Below, piece after piece: positions 1 to 7,781 of a DNA stretch of 28,364 nucleotides; position 1 is the stretch's first letter, and each line of letters begins with the position of its first letter. A program made the translations under genes and the position numbers. The notes below the pieces were generated by a model, which saw nothing but the letters and a program-made list of their open reading frames with translations, made no database searches and had not been told where the DNA came from. The stretch is from a virus. The DNA lies in the IMG/VR virus record IMGVR_UViG_3300027734_000252, positions 1 to 28,364 of that record. One strand, 5' to 3'.

Positions 1-10
1 CCTAATATTT

Positions 11-832
11 ATGGCAATGAAACCAGAGGAGGCGATGGAATTAGTGAACTTCCTAAACCTAAGCGAAGCAGAAAGCCTCGAAGAAGCGAAGGATAAATTC
101 CAAGACCAATGGGTAAACTCAAAGGAACTCAATGATAAGATCGGCAAGATCAACGGCACGATCCATCAGGTTGCTAAGAGAGCATTCGAGCCTTTCGGAG
201 TTACACTCACTGAGGAAGATTTCAAGGATAAGAAAGCGCAGGATGTGATCCGCTTGGCAGCAGATCGGGCAAGGGAGAACTACGAGAAGCAGCAAGAGGA
301 GTGGCAGCAACGTGCATCTAAGGAAGGATCTGATGAGTTGGTGAAGGAATGGGAAAAGAAGCATAAGCTACTTGAAAAGAAATTGACCGATGTTGACAAT
401 GCCAGACAAGAGGCAATGTCGCAGTTTGAGCAATTCAAACTAAAGACGGCAGAGGATAACAAGCAGAGCAAGATCAATATGACTTTCGAGCGTGAGTTAT
501 CTGCCATTAAACTCGATCCTACTGTTAATGAATTTACGATCAAAGGATTCAAGGCAAGCATTGGCGAGAAGTATGCCATCGACTTGGAGGAGGATGGTAG
601 CTTCATCGTTAAAGACAAGGCAAGCGGTGAACGATTGAAAAGCAAGGATAAGGCAGGATCATTCCTTAACTTGTCTGATGTTTTAATTCAGGAGGCATCA
701 GCAGCAGGGATCGTTATGAAGAACCCAACAGCAGGGCAGCGAATGACAAAGCAAGGCGCATTCGTGCCAAGTTTGGAAAGTCCTGACAACAAGAAGATGA
801 AGGGCATCAACCCAAGATTCTTTACAAAATAA
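11..832 (+). CDS. Putative capsid scaffolding protein
   Basis: 273 aa, highly charged and predicted mostly alpha-helical, with a long Lys/Glu-rich coiled-coil-like stretch at about residues 85-150 and a basic C-terminus (KKMKGINPRF). This is the usual make-up of phage scaffolding proteins, which organise capsid subunits during prohead assembly and then leave. It lies two genes upstream of the major capsid protein, the normal scaffold position. The start is uncertain: ATG codons occur at 11 and 17, no ribosome site is visible, and the frame is open to the left edge, so the true start could lie outside the window. No protease motif is seen. The call rests on composition and position, not on a recognised domain. 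Confidence 0.6.
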   Translation: MAMKPEEAMELVNFLNLSEAESLEEAKDKFQDQWVNSKELNDKIGKINGTIHQVAKRAFEPFGVTLTEEDFKDKKAQDVIRLAADRARENYEKQQEEWQQRASKEGSDELVKEWEKKHKLLEKKLTDVDNARQEAMSQFEQFKLKTAEDNKQSKINMTFERELSAIKLDPTVNEFTIKGFKASIGEKYAIDLEEDGSFIVKDKASGERLKSKDKAGSFLNLSDVLIQEASAAGIVMKNPTAGQRMTKQGAFVPSLESPDNKKMKGINPRFFTK

Positions 833-834
833 CT

Positions 835-1107
835 ATGCCACTATACGAAGGTTTCAATGTTACTGCTTCAGACCGAGAGGGCAAGAAGTATAAGGCTGTT
901 GCCGAAGATGGTACAGAGGTTCACTTTGGGGCATCGGGCTATCGCATTAAGGTTGGCACTGATGCTGGCAATAATTACTGCGCTCGATCATCGGGCATTC
1001 CTTCGCCTCGTGGATCTGCTAATTGGTGGGCGAGGCAGCTATGGAGTTGTGAGGGCAAACGGTCAGTAAGCGATAAGCCATTTTTTGGCAAGATAGATTT
1101 ACCATAA
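835..1107 (+). CDS. Small phage protein with FGASGY motif
   Basis: 90 aa, starting 2 nt after the scaffold-like gene stop and therefore probably co-translated. It contains FGASGY at about residues 31-36, then a Cys/Arg-rich stretch (NNYCARSSGI) and WWARQLWSCEGK. The FGAxGY ... W-x-R-x-LW pattern resembles small viral proteins of unknown function that I associate with DUF5754, but I cannot confirm this. Its place between scaffold and capsid genes suggests a head-morphogenesis or minor virion role. A strong terminator hairpin follows 21 nt after the stop, so this is the last gene of the upstream head operon. Confidence 0.6.
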   Translation: MPLYEGFNVTASDREGKKYKAVAEDGTEVHFGASGYRIKVGTDAGNNYCARSSGIPSPRGSANWWARQLWSCEGKRSVSDKPFFGKIDLP

Positions 1108-1128
1108 TATAATCAACCAATAACTCAT

Positions 1129-1161
1129 AGCCTGCACTAATTGTGTGGGCTTTTTTGTTTT
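1129..1161 (+). terminator. Intrinsic terminator before the capsid gene
   Basis: AGCCTGCAC (1129-1137) and GTGTGGGCT (1143-1151) form a 9-bp stem with two G-U pairs around a 5-nt loop, followed by TTTTTTGTTTT. It closes the upstream head operon. Part of its T tract also serves as the -33 element of the next promoter. Confidence 0.8.
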
Positions 1162-1183
1162 GTAAAAGATTCACTATCTTTGC
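1154..1183 (+). promoter_or_regulatory. Bacteroidota-type promoter of the capsid gene
   Basis: TTTG at 1154-1157, a 17-nt spacer and TATCTTTGC at 1175-1183 match the Bacteroidota sigma-A consensus (TTTG, 17-21 nt, TAnnTTTG). Transcription should start near 1186-1190, giving a leader of roughly 90 nt before the capsid ATG at 1281. The -33 element lies inside the T tract of the preceding terminator. Confidence 0.75.
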
Positions 1184-1185
1184 GG

Positions 1186-1280
1186 TACTATGATGATGTA
1201 GTGTAGCCACAACTTAACGGGGCAAAGTAGGCGATGCTATCAGCCTGACAATCGATAGCGATTCTACAAACTACATCACT
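1186..1280 (+). promoter_or_regulatory. Structured 5' leader of the capsid mRNA
   Basis: No gene is seen here. TGATGTAG (1194-1201) pairs perfectly with CTACATCA (1271-1278), which ends two bases before the capsid ATG. GTAG (1203-1206) can pair with CTAC (1264-1267) across a bulge. Inside, GCTATC (1236-1241) pairs with GATAGC (1254-1259). The leader can therefore fold into a closed, branched structure abutting the start codon. A role in mRNA stability or control of capsid translation is inference. Confidence 0.5.
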
Positions 1281-2324
1281 ATGTCAATTTCACGTATTCT
1301 TTCGGAATGCCCTAATGTTCAGATGTCCTTATCTGAACTATTCATCGAGGTAGGTCAGCGTGAGCAACTTCCTTTTTTGGAGTTCTTGCTTTCACCTGAA
1401 AACTCAAAACTAATCCGTACAGAGGTTTCTTCTGGAAACGGTAAATTAAAAACAGTTCAAGCACGTTGGATTCAGCGTTTGCCTGAAACAGAAGTAGAGG
1501 AGGGTGCTGACATCCTTACTTGTACATCAACAAATGTGTACGGTGATTCAACAACTACTTACACAGTAGATGTTACTGACACCTACACTGCATCTCAACT
1601 TATCAATGCTGCTGACATCGCTCGCCATTGCCAAGAGAACAGCCGTTACGTTCTTGAGTCAATTATGCGTTTGATGGATGTTATTGATCGTAAGGTAGCT
1701 TCTGCTGCTGCTACGCAAGCGGTTGCTGAGATCGGTAACTGGGGAACTGAAGTAGAAGGTTTCTACACTGTAACTTCTGATTGCTTGGTGATTTCAACAA
1801 TGGCTGGCACTAACGAGCCTAATGCTTTCGCTATCGCTGACATTCAGCAAGCAACAAGAATGGCGAACTATCCTGCTGCTCCGATTGCTTTCGGTGGTGC
1901 TGCAATGCAGCGTTATGCTAATGCAATGGCTGCTGGCTGCTGCACTCAGTATGGCATTGACTTGTTGGCTATCACACAGCAAAACGGTTTCGGATTCGCT
2001 TACGATTCTCGTTTGGCTGCTGCACAAGGAAGCCAAAGCAAAGCATTGGTAACAACTGCTGGAGCGATCCAATGGTTGTCATTCAACTTGGCTGAGTGGA
2101 ATGCAGGCATCACTCCTGCTGCTGGTGCTAACTACACCAAGACTCAGGTATTCACTCCTGCTGGTGTGCCAGTTGACTTGACAATGAAGGATGACTGCGG
2201 AAACTTGTCGATTGTATTGACTACAACAGGCAAGATCGTAACGCTTCCAACTGACATCTACGAAGCATCTGACAAGTATGCTGGTGTGAACTACGTAAAC
2301 TGCGTGTCGATTGTAAACCCGTAA
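1281..2324 (+). CDS. Major capsid protein
   Basis: 347 aa. Evidence for the major capsid protein is its position after a scaffold-like gene, its length, a mixed alpha/beta sequence rich in Ala, Thr and Asn without catalytic motifs, and a private promoter, leader and terminator that imply very high expression. The N-terminus (about 1-60) is helical, a beta-rich stretch follows at about 75-105, and the helical region at about 110-150 could be a spine-helix equivalent, although the fold cannot be proven by eye. Codon use is more regular than in the neighbours (GCT, GGT, AAC, TTG), as expected for an abundant product. The stop TAA at 2322-2324 directly follows the slippery-type heptamer AAACCCG, so a longer form is likely (separate entry). 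Confidence 0.82.
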   Translation: MSISRILSECPNVQMSLSELFIEVGQREQLPFLEFLLSPENSKLIRTEVSSGNGKLKTVQARWIQRLPETEVEEGADILTCTSTNVYGDSTTTYTVDVTDTYTASQLINAADIARHCQENSRYVLESIMRLMDVIDRKVASAAATQAVAEIGNWGTEVEGFYTVTSDCLVISTMAGTNEPNAFAIADIQQATRMANYPAAPIAFGGAAMQRYANAMAAGCCTQYGIDLLAITQQNGFGFAYDSRLAAAQGSQSKALVTTAGAIQWLSFNLAEWNAGITPAAGANYTKTQVFTPAGVPVDLTMKDDCGNLSIVLTTTGKIVTLPTDIYEASDKYAGVNYVNCVSIVNP

Positions 2325-2372
2325 TCGGGTTAGCAGACTTGATCTCGCAAGATGATCGTGAACTGTTAACCC
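2315..2372 (+). promoter_or_regulatory. Candidate programmed -1 frameshift signal in capsid gene
   Basis: AAACCCG (2315-2321) is an X XXY YYZ heptamer in the capsid reading frame (A AAC CCG), followed at once by the stop TAA. After a 5-nt spacer, GGGTTAGCA (2327-2335) pairs with TGTTAACCC (2364-2372) in a 9-bp stem with one G-U. Slippery heptamer, short spacer and stem are the three classical parts of a -1 frameshift signal. CCC in the A-site half of the heptamer is less slippery than AAA or TTT, so efficiency could be low. Confidence 0.6.
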
Positions 2373-2404
2373 AAGACGGAATTGATAATCTGATAACTGA
2401 ATAA
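2321..2404 (+). other. Predicted frameshift extension of the capsid protein
   Basis: After a -1 slip at 2315-2321 the ribosome would read 27 further sense codons from GTA at 2321 to the stop TAA at 2402-2404, adding an acidic tail that ends in GIDNLITE. The product would be 374 aa instead of 347. The -1 frame has no ATG of its own here, and its stop lies directly against the terminator stem, so the extension fills what would otherwise be an 80-nt untranslated tail. T7 makes a minor capsid protein (10B) by the same kind of event. Translation here is inference. Confidence 0.5.
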
Positions 2405-2433
2405 GAGGGGGGGCTTAGTGCCTCCCTTTTTTT
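2405..2433 (+). terminator. Terminator of the capsid transcription unit
   Basis: GGGGGGC (2408-2414) pairs with GCCTCCC (2420-2426) around the loop TTAGT, with one G-U pair, and is followed by seven T (2427-2433). It ends the capsid mRNA. The last T is also the first base of the next promoter's TAnnTTTG element. Confidence 0.8.
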
Positions 2434-2440
2434 ATCTTTG
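2433..2440 (+). promoter_or_regulatory. Promoter -7 element of the next virion gene
   Basis: TATCTTTG (2433-2440) matches the Bacteroidota -7 consensus and lies 18 nt before the ATG at 2459. No good TTG is present 17-21 nt upstream, because that region is the G-rich terminator stem, so the promoter may be weak or may rely on its extended -7 region. An A-rich stretch before the ATG would suit translation initiation in this group. Confidence 0.55.
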
Positions 2441-2458
2441 TAAAAAAATAACCATCAA

Positions 2459-3505
2459 ATGTGCATTGAATCGCTACTTGGGTTAAGAGATTGCAATCAG
2501 GTTGAACCATCAACGGGGCTTTACATCGATGATCTCGGAATCAACACCACATTCTTAGGGCAGTTAATCACTGACCAATATCTTCAAGGATCAGAACTGT
2601 TTGTGGATAAACGAGCATTCGCTTGGCGCAAACTTTCATCAGATGTATTGTCAAGACTTTCGCCAATGATGAAGTCGGACACTGTCATTGAAGGCAAAAG
2701 AGTTGGGCAGTTGGTAAGTGATTATGCCAATGTGCAGGCAGCAGCAGGGGCAGGACGATATACGGGGATCAGATTAAAGATCGATCCACAGTCATTGTCT
2801 TTCTTTAATTTCTACTTGGCAGACATTAACTTGGCTATTGCTTCAAGCAATGTCAACGTGCCGATCCTAATCTTCGATATGTCAACCTTAAAGTTGATTG
2901 AAACCTTTACATATTCAACGGGATCGCTCGATCAATTTCTTGGTAAGACATTCAGCAGTGCGAGGCGTAAACTTGATATAGCCATAGTCTACGAATCGAC
3001 AATGGATTCAGCGAAGATGATCACTAAGAAAGGTCATTGCTTCGACTGTGGTGGTGGTTTAAGAGAGGCGCACATTTGCCCGTTTGTCGATGCCATTGGC
3101 ATTGATCTCACTACCGATGGCACTAATGTGCTTTCGACAATTACGAGCAAGTACACAGCAGGGATGAGCGTTAACTATTCAGTTAACTGTGATCGTCAAG
3201 GATGGCTGTGTTCAATCGGTGGGCTGATGGCTTTGCCTTTGGCTTATGCCACTGCTGTTGAGATTTACAACTACGCACTAACTACATCACCGAATCAGCG
3301 AGTTAATACAGTTGTATCGGTTAACAGAGGTCGAGGTGCTTCATCTTCTGCCGATGCCGTTGAAGGCATTGTGGCTGCGAGAGATATTGCAGCGACAAGA
3401 TACAACGATGAGTTAGGGGCGATGCTGCAAAATATGCGGATGCCTGACGATAGCCATTGTTGGGATTGCAAGCGGAATATGAAATACGTAACAGCACTAC
3501 CATAA
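2459..3505 (+). CDS. Virion structural protein, GLYIDDL family
   Basis: 348 aa. The N-terminus holds GLRDCNQVEPSTGLYIDDLG, a signature I know from uncharacterised structural proteins of Bacteroidota phages. The middle alternates predicted strands and helices with no enzyme motif. Two Cys pairs (CFDCGGG at about residue 194 and CWDCKR near the C-terminus) could bind a metal or cross-link the protein. It sits directly after the capsid gene and ends in TAATG, so the next gene is translationally coupled. A major tail, head-tail connector or other major virion protein role is possible, and sequence alone does not decide. It begins a new transcript 18 nt downstream of a TATCTTTG element. Confidence 0.65.
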   Translation: MCIESLLGLRDCNQVEPSTGLYIDDLGINTTFLGQLITDQYLQGSELFVDKRAFAWRKLSSDVLSRLSPMMKSDTVIEGKRVGQLVSDYANVQAAAGAGRYTGIRLKIDPQSLSFFNFYLADINLAIASSNVNVPILIFDMSTLKLIETFTYSTGSLDQFLGKTFSSARRKLDIAIVYESTMDSAKMITKKGHCFDCGGGLREAHICPFVDAIGIDLTTDGTNVLSTITSKYTAGMSVNYSVNCDRQGWLCSIGGLMALPLAYATAVEIYNYALTTSPNQRVNTVVSVNRGRGASSSADAVEGIVAARDIAATRYNDELGAMLQNMRMPDDSHCWDCKRNMKYVTALP

Positions 3506-4065
3506 TGGCATCAACTCCCGAACAAGTACAACAGAGCCTTAATGTTTTATTGGAGGGATGGACATCCAAGTTCACTGCTTTGTACGTTCCTGTTAGGGAG
3601 TTAAAGAGATTAATGTTTAAGCGGATCTTCGGCACAGGATCATCGGGTGGCACAAATAGCGAAGGGCAGAAATTGCCAACAAAGCCATACAGTACAACTC
3701 CGATATACGTAAGTCCAAGATCATTAAGAAACGCACCATCTAAATTTAAGAAAGGCAAGACGGGCAACCCGATTGAATCATTATACTTTCCTAATGGATA
3801 TGCTCAGATCAAGTCTGAAACATCAGCCAAGCTACCATTGGAATTAACAGGCAGGCTTAAAGGTGGATTCTTGAATGAGGAAGTTATTACCGAAGGATTG
3901 GAGGCTGCCATTGCTTTGCCTGCATCAGAATCGGGAAAGGTGGATGGGCTTGAAGCGAAGTATGGAATTATCTTTCAACCTACTGCATTTGAGCAAGAGG
4001 CAATGTTAGAAGAACACGCCATCTTAATTGCAGAAGAAATCACAAACGCACTAAACAAACAATGA
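3505..4065 (+). CDS. Neck or tail-completion protein, gpG-like
   Basis: 186 aa from the ATG at 3505, which overlaps the previous stop as TAATG; the frame is open further upstream but that part lies inside the previous gene. Recognisable stretches are SLYFPNGYAQIK (about 100-111), LTGRLKGGF (about 120-128) and KYGIIFQPTAFEQE (about 156-169). This order resembles 'virion morphogenesis' proteins such as Mu gpG and tail-completion proteins, which act at the head-tail junction. The protein is basic in its first half. Its start is coupled to the preceding virion gene, and its end overlaps the fibre gene by ATGA. The family assignment is by motif memory only. Confidence 0.55.
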   Translation: MASTPEQVQQSLNVLLEGWTSKFTALYVPVRELKRLMFKRIFGTGSSGGTNSEGQKLPTKPYSTTPIYVSPRSLRNAPSKFKKGKTGNPIESLYFPNGYAQIKSETSAKLPLELTGRLKGGFLNEEVITEGLEAAIALPASESGKVDGLEAKYGIIFQPTAFEQEAMLEEHAILIAEEITNALNKQ

Positions 4066-7037
4066 ATCTACTCTCCACAATTATCGAACGGCTTAACCAA
4101 CGAGTTGAGGCTGGCAATATCTTCGATCAGATCTACGGGCTTTGTGAATTGTCTGCTGATGGTAATGACAAAGCGTGGATTCACTACATCGGAAACGGTC
4201 AGGCTATTCCTGTTACCAACTTTGATGCGAAGCAAGGCACAATCTTCTGGGCGAAGCGTGGCAAAATAAGCGTTTCTAAGAACGAATCTCTAAAGTTAGC
4301 AGGGTGTAAGGCACTGTATGAAACTAAGTTGACCCTGAGTGCTTATGCTGTGGTTAGAAAGGATCATCTGCCTTGTGATTCTGCCGATGCTCAGGATTGG
4401 ATTGCATCAAGAGTTCTGCGATTGGTATCAGGATCAGATCCGCAATTCAAGACAGCCATCGGAGTGGTTGCTTATGAGGTTGTACCTAATGGCTACATTA
4501 ACGAGATCAAGAGTCTGACTGCAAATTATGAGTGGGCTTGCGTGAGTATTGATATTGATGTTAATGTGCTGACTTCTTCGGAGGATGGATGCTATGATAC
4601 TTGTGCAACGGGCGATATTCCGCTGCCTGACTTCTTGCCTTGCACTCCTTGCTTGACTGAGGTTGCTGTGGATGGCATTACGATAATCGGAAACGGTACG
4701 GCAGAAGATCCATTGATCGCCATTGGTGGCGGTGGAGGTGGTGGTGCTTTGATTGCCTTGCCATTTACCACAGATCACTTGGCTGCTACGGGCAATGCTT
4801 ATGCGGTTGGTAACATCGTTTGGTATCTTGGAAATGTCTATCGTTGCATCGCTGCCAATGATTCGATTCTTCCAACCAATGCAACCTATTGGGTTAATCT
4901 TGGCGCAGGCTTTCCAACAGTGCAACAACCATCAGATTGGAACTCATCAAGTGGGAACAATCAGATCCTAAACAAGCCAACCATTCCAGCAGCGCAAGTC
5001 AATTCTGATTGGAATGCTTCGAGTGGTGTTGCTGAGATATTGAATAAGCCAACGATCCCTGCTGCACAATCATTGCAGGAAGTTACTGATGTAGGCAATA
5101 CTACCGATAACGATATTCAATTCGATGCAGGGGTTGGCATTCTATTAAACAATACTTCAAGACTTCGGGAGGGTACGATTGATGCAGGGCTTGGAGGAAC
5201 AAAGGGAATCGCTCAGATCTGCGCTGTTGGCTACGAGTTAAAGTGGGAAGCAGGGCGGTTGTATGTGATGGATGGCAATGGCATTTTGATCAGATGGTCA
5301 TTGTACAATTTCAATGTTACACCAACGGTCAACGATGATAATACAAAAGGCTACATCATTGGCTCACGTTGGTCATTAGATGATGGCACTGTTTACCTTT
5401 GCTCGGATGGCACAGCAGGGGCAGCAGTGTGGGCATTGCAAACTGTTGGAAGTGTTACAGATGTTACAGCAACAGCACCATTATCTTCAACAAGTGGATC
5501 AACACCTGACATCAGCATCAGCCAAGCGGATGGATCAACAGATGGCTATCTATCAAGTGCCGATTGGAATACTTTTGATGGTAAGTTCGATGTGCCAACG
5601 GGAACAAATACAGACTATCTTGATGGAACAGGAACACCAACACCATTCCCGACAATTCCAACGGGTACTGTTACATCGGTAGATCTTACAATGCCTGCTG
5701 CATTCTCGGTTACTGGCAATCCAGTTACAACAAGCGGAACATTAGCAGTAGCAGCAGCAGGATTAAGCAGCCAATACATCAGAGGCGATGGGCAACTTGC
5801 CAACTTCCCAACATCGGGAGGTGGCGGATCAAGTCTTAACTACTACCTCAACGGCTCTGTAAGTCAAGGAACTTTGGGCGGTGTGGCGTTTAAGCAAATG
5901 AGCAGCACTCCCGTAATTGGTGGAGGTACAAATTTTAGTAGAGGCACAGATGGTTACATTGAATCATTCATAACAGATGCAAGTGTACCTAATCAACTTC
6001 TGATTCCTTCAGGGAATTGGCTTTTTGAAATGTATTTTCAAGCAAACAACAGCGGTGGATCTCCGAGATTTTATGTTGAACTTTGGAAGTTAAGTGCAGG
6101 AACTTTGAGTTTAATTTCTTCAAGTGTTGCAAATCCTGAGTTTATTACTAATGGAAATCAGATTGATTTATACACTACTGCTCTTGCAGTTCCAAGCACA
6201 GTCTTGCTTGCTGCCGATAGACTTGCAATAAGAGTTTATGTGATTACTACGGGAAAGACAATCACTTTACATACTGAAAATAGTAATCTTTGTGAAGTCA
6301 TTACTACATTCTCAACTGGCATCAATGCCCTTAACGGCTTAACAGCGCAAGTGCAGAACTTGGCAGTTGGAACTTCGGGATCTGATTTTGCTATAAGTTC
6401 AGCAAGCAGCACTCACACCTTTAACCTACCAACTGCATCGGCATCCAATAGAGGGGCTTTAAGTAGTACCGATTGGTCAACCTTTAACGGCAAATTTAAC
6501 ACGCCATCAGGCACGATTTCTCAGTATGTGCGAGGCGATGGATCGCTTGTTACCTTTCCAAGTTTGCCATTGCTTTACAAAGACCTTAACAATCAAGCAG
6601 CAGTAACGGGCAACACAAATAACAACAAGGTGGTGAGTGTTCTGATTCCTGCCAATACAATTCCAGTTGGATCAATCATAAACATCAAGGCTCGTGTGGG
6701 CAAGACGGGCGGTGCAGGGATCACGACATTGCGAGTATATGCCAACACTGCCGATTCTATTGTAACTCCTGCACCTACTTTGTTGTTGACATCCGCTACG
6801 GGTGCGATTGGTAACACTTACAATGGCTGTGATAGAAATGCTATTGTAAAGAGCGCAACTGTAACGCAAACGGCTCAGGCGAATGCTTCAATCCAAACGG
6901 ATGCAAGTGTAGGTAATGCAACTTTGACCAACTCAAATGTTGATTGGACGGTTGCACAATATCTTATCTTCGCTATTCAGAACGGGGCGAATGGCGATTC
7001 AACTGTCTTGTCTTACTACGAAATAACAGTCAAATGA
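4062..7037 (+). CDS. Long tail fibre / receptor-binding protein
   Basis: 991 aa, starting in an ATGA overlap. Residues 1-190 are a compact Cys-containing domain without fibre repeats, probably the virion anchor. A glycine run lies at about 222-229. Residues about 235-290 (NIVWYLGNVYRCIAAND...YW) look like a small carbohydrate-binding module of the chitin-binding 5/12 type. Two about 20-residue repeats (DWNxSSG...ILNKPTIPAAQ) follow at about 292-336. Fibre repeats LSSxDWxTFxGKF lie at about 500 and 803, and Y-(I/V)-RGDGxLxxFP at about 570 and 820. Residues about 590-790 form a conserved fibre module with YYLNGSVSQGTLGG and TLHTENSNL. The last 160 residues are beta-rich and may be the receptor-binding tip. 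The repeat architecture makes the fibre call solid; the anchor role is inferred. Confidence 0.8.
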   Translation: MNLLSTIIERLNQRVEAGNIFDQIYGLCELSADGNDKAWIHYIGNGQAIPVTNFDAKQGTIFWAKRGKISVSKNESLKLAGCKALYETKLTLSAYAVVRKDHLPCDSADAQDWIASRVLRLVSGSDPQFKTAIGVVAYEVVPNGYINEIKSLTANYEWACVSIDIDVNVLTSSEDGCYDTCATGDIPLPDFLPCTPCLTEVAVDGITIIGNGTAEDPLIAIGGGGGGGALIALPFTTDHLAATGNAYAVGNIVWYLGNVYRCIAANDSILPTNATYWVNLGAGFPTVQQPSDWNSSSGNNQILNKPTIPAAQVNSDWNASSGVAEILNKPTIPAAQSLQEVTDVGNTTDNDIQFDAGVGILLNNTSRLREGTIDAGLGGTKGIAQICAVGYELKWEAGRLYVMDGNGILIRWSLYNFNVTPTVNDDNTKGYIIGSRWSLDDGTVYLCSDGTAGAAVWALQTVGSVTDVTATAPLSSTSGSTPDISISQADGSTDGYLSSADWNTFDGKFDVPTGTNTDYLDGTGTPTPFPTIPTGTVTSVDLTMPAAFSVTGNPVTTSGTLAVAAAGLSSQYIRGDGQLANFPTSGGGGSSLNYYLNGSVSQGTLGGVAFKQMSSTPVIGGGTNFSRGTDGYIESFITDASVPNQLLIPSGNWLFEMYFQANNSGGSPRFYVELWKLSAGTLSLISSSVANPEFITNGNQIDLYTTALAVPSTVLLAADRLAIRVYVITTGKTITLHTENSNLCEVITTFSTGINALNGLTAQVQNLAVGTSGSDFAISSASSTHTFNLPTASASNRGALSSTDWSTFNGKFNTPSGTISQYVRGDGSLVTFPSLPLLYKDLNNQAAVTGNTNNNKVVSVLIPANTIPVGSIINIKARVGKTGGAGITTLRVYANTADSIVTPAPTLLLTSATGAIGNTYNGCDRNAIVKSATVTQTAQANASIQTDASVGNATLTNSNVDWTVAQYLIFAIQNGANGDSTVLSYYEITVK

Positions 7038-7258
7038 TAGACATCACAATTAACCCAACACAACTAAGTTACTCATCATCGGTTATCGGTTTATTTTCTG
7101 CCGAATATCAGAGAGATGATATTGATATTGTCGATGATAATTCGATCCATATTCCAACCGATCAGGGTGTTATCTTGGTCAATGTTGGGCAGTTCACTTT
7201 TAATGGCTTGGCGTTTAGCAATTCAGTTGATGCGCTTGCCTTGATTATTTCTTTGTAA
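7034..7258 (+). CDS. Small fibre-associated protein, unknown
   Basis: 74 aa from the ATG at 7034, which overlaps the fibre stop as ATGA; longer readings upstream lie inside the fibre gene. The sequence is hydrophobic and beta-like (ITINPTQLSYSSSVIGLF...VILVNVGQFTFNGLAF), with no signal peptide or clear membrane helix. Its position right behind the fibre gene suggests a fibre accessory or tip component. I do not recognise a family. A promoter-like element covers its last codons. Confidence 0.5.
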   Translation: MIDITINPTQLSYSSSVIGLFSAEYQRDDIDIVDDNSIHIPTDQGVILVNVGQFTFNGLAFSNSVDALALIISL

Positions 7259-7263
7259 TTTTG
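7236..7263 (+). promoter_or_regulatory. Possible promoter for the 7281 gene
   Basis: TTG at 7236-7238, a 17-nt spacer and TAATTTTG at 7256-7263 fit the Bacteroidota consensus. The expected start leaves a leader of about 10-13 nt before the ATG at 7281. The -33 half lies within the end of the previous gene. Confidence 0.5.
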
Positions 7264-7280
7264 TAAAAAACTAAAGCACT

Positions 7281-7781
7281 ATGGCAGGCATTAAAGTTAC
7301 CGATCTTCCCGTATTAGGAGCAGCAGCACCTGACGATGTATTTTATATCGTTGATACCTCAACCAATACATCTAAACAGATTGCTGTTGAGGATATTGTG
7401 GGCGGTATTCCAGACATCGAAAGTGGTTCTTGGAATCCAACTACGACAAATGTAATAGGCAGTCCAACTGTTAATGTTATATCGGGTAATTATTCTCGTG
7501 TTGGGAGTGTTGTGACTTGCTCATTGTTTTTAGATGTTACATTAGGTACTGCTGAAGATGCTTGTTTATTTAGCTTAGATCTTCCTGTTGCATCAAATTT
7601 TGCAGCAGAGAAAAATGCCTTTGGTATAATTGCATTCAACGGTTCACCTTCTACTGAACTTGAACTTTGGAATATCAAAGCGAGTGTAGCAAATAACAAT
7701 ATTGAAATTGAATTAGATGCACAAACTGATGAGTTTAATTTTCAATATCTCTACGCCATCCTTCAATACGTAATCATTTAA
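7281..7781 (+). CDS. Tail/fibre-associated virion protein
   Basis: 166 aa. The N-terminus (GIKVTDLPVLGAAAPDDVFYIVDTSTNTSKQI) is the 'KVTDLP...DD...VDTS..TSKQI' lead often found at the virion-attachment end of phage fibre and appendage proteins. The rest (about 50-166) is beta-rich with repeated N-I-x-I strands, like a small jelly-roll or fibre head. It stands between the fibre and lysis genes and ends in a TAATG overlap with the lysozyme. A second, short appendage or fibre-tip protein is the likeliest role. The name is inferred from the N-terminal pattern and position. Confidence 0.6.
   Translation: MAGIKVTDLPVLGAAAPDDVFYIVDTSTNTSKQIAVEDIVGGIPDIESGSWNPTTTNVIGSPTVNVISGNYSRVGSVVTCSLFLDVTLGTAEDACLFSLDLPVASNFAAEKNAFGIIAFNGSPSTELELWNIKASVANNNIEIELDAQTDEFNFQYLYAILQYVII

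Noticed and set aside
1019-1210. Reverse-strand open frames such as this one and others throughout the window.
   Set aside because: They lie opposite clear + strand genes, have no promoters or recognisable motifs, and the translations look like shadow reading of Ala/Ser/Asn-rich codons.
4935-5070. Possible CRISPR or mobile repeat in the two near-identical segments.
   Set aside because: They are about 20-codon fibre protein repeats with in-frame variation, not short identical repeats with unique spacers; no CRISPR array or insertion sequence is present in the window.
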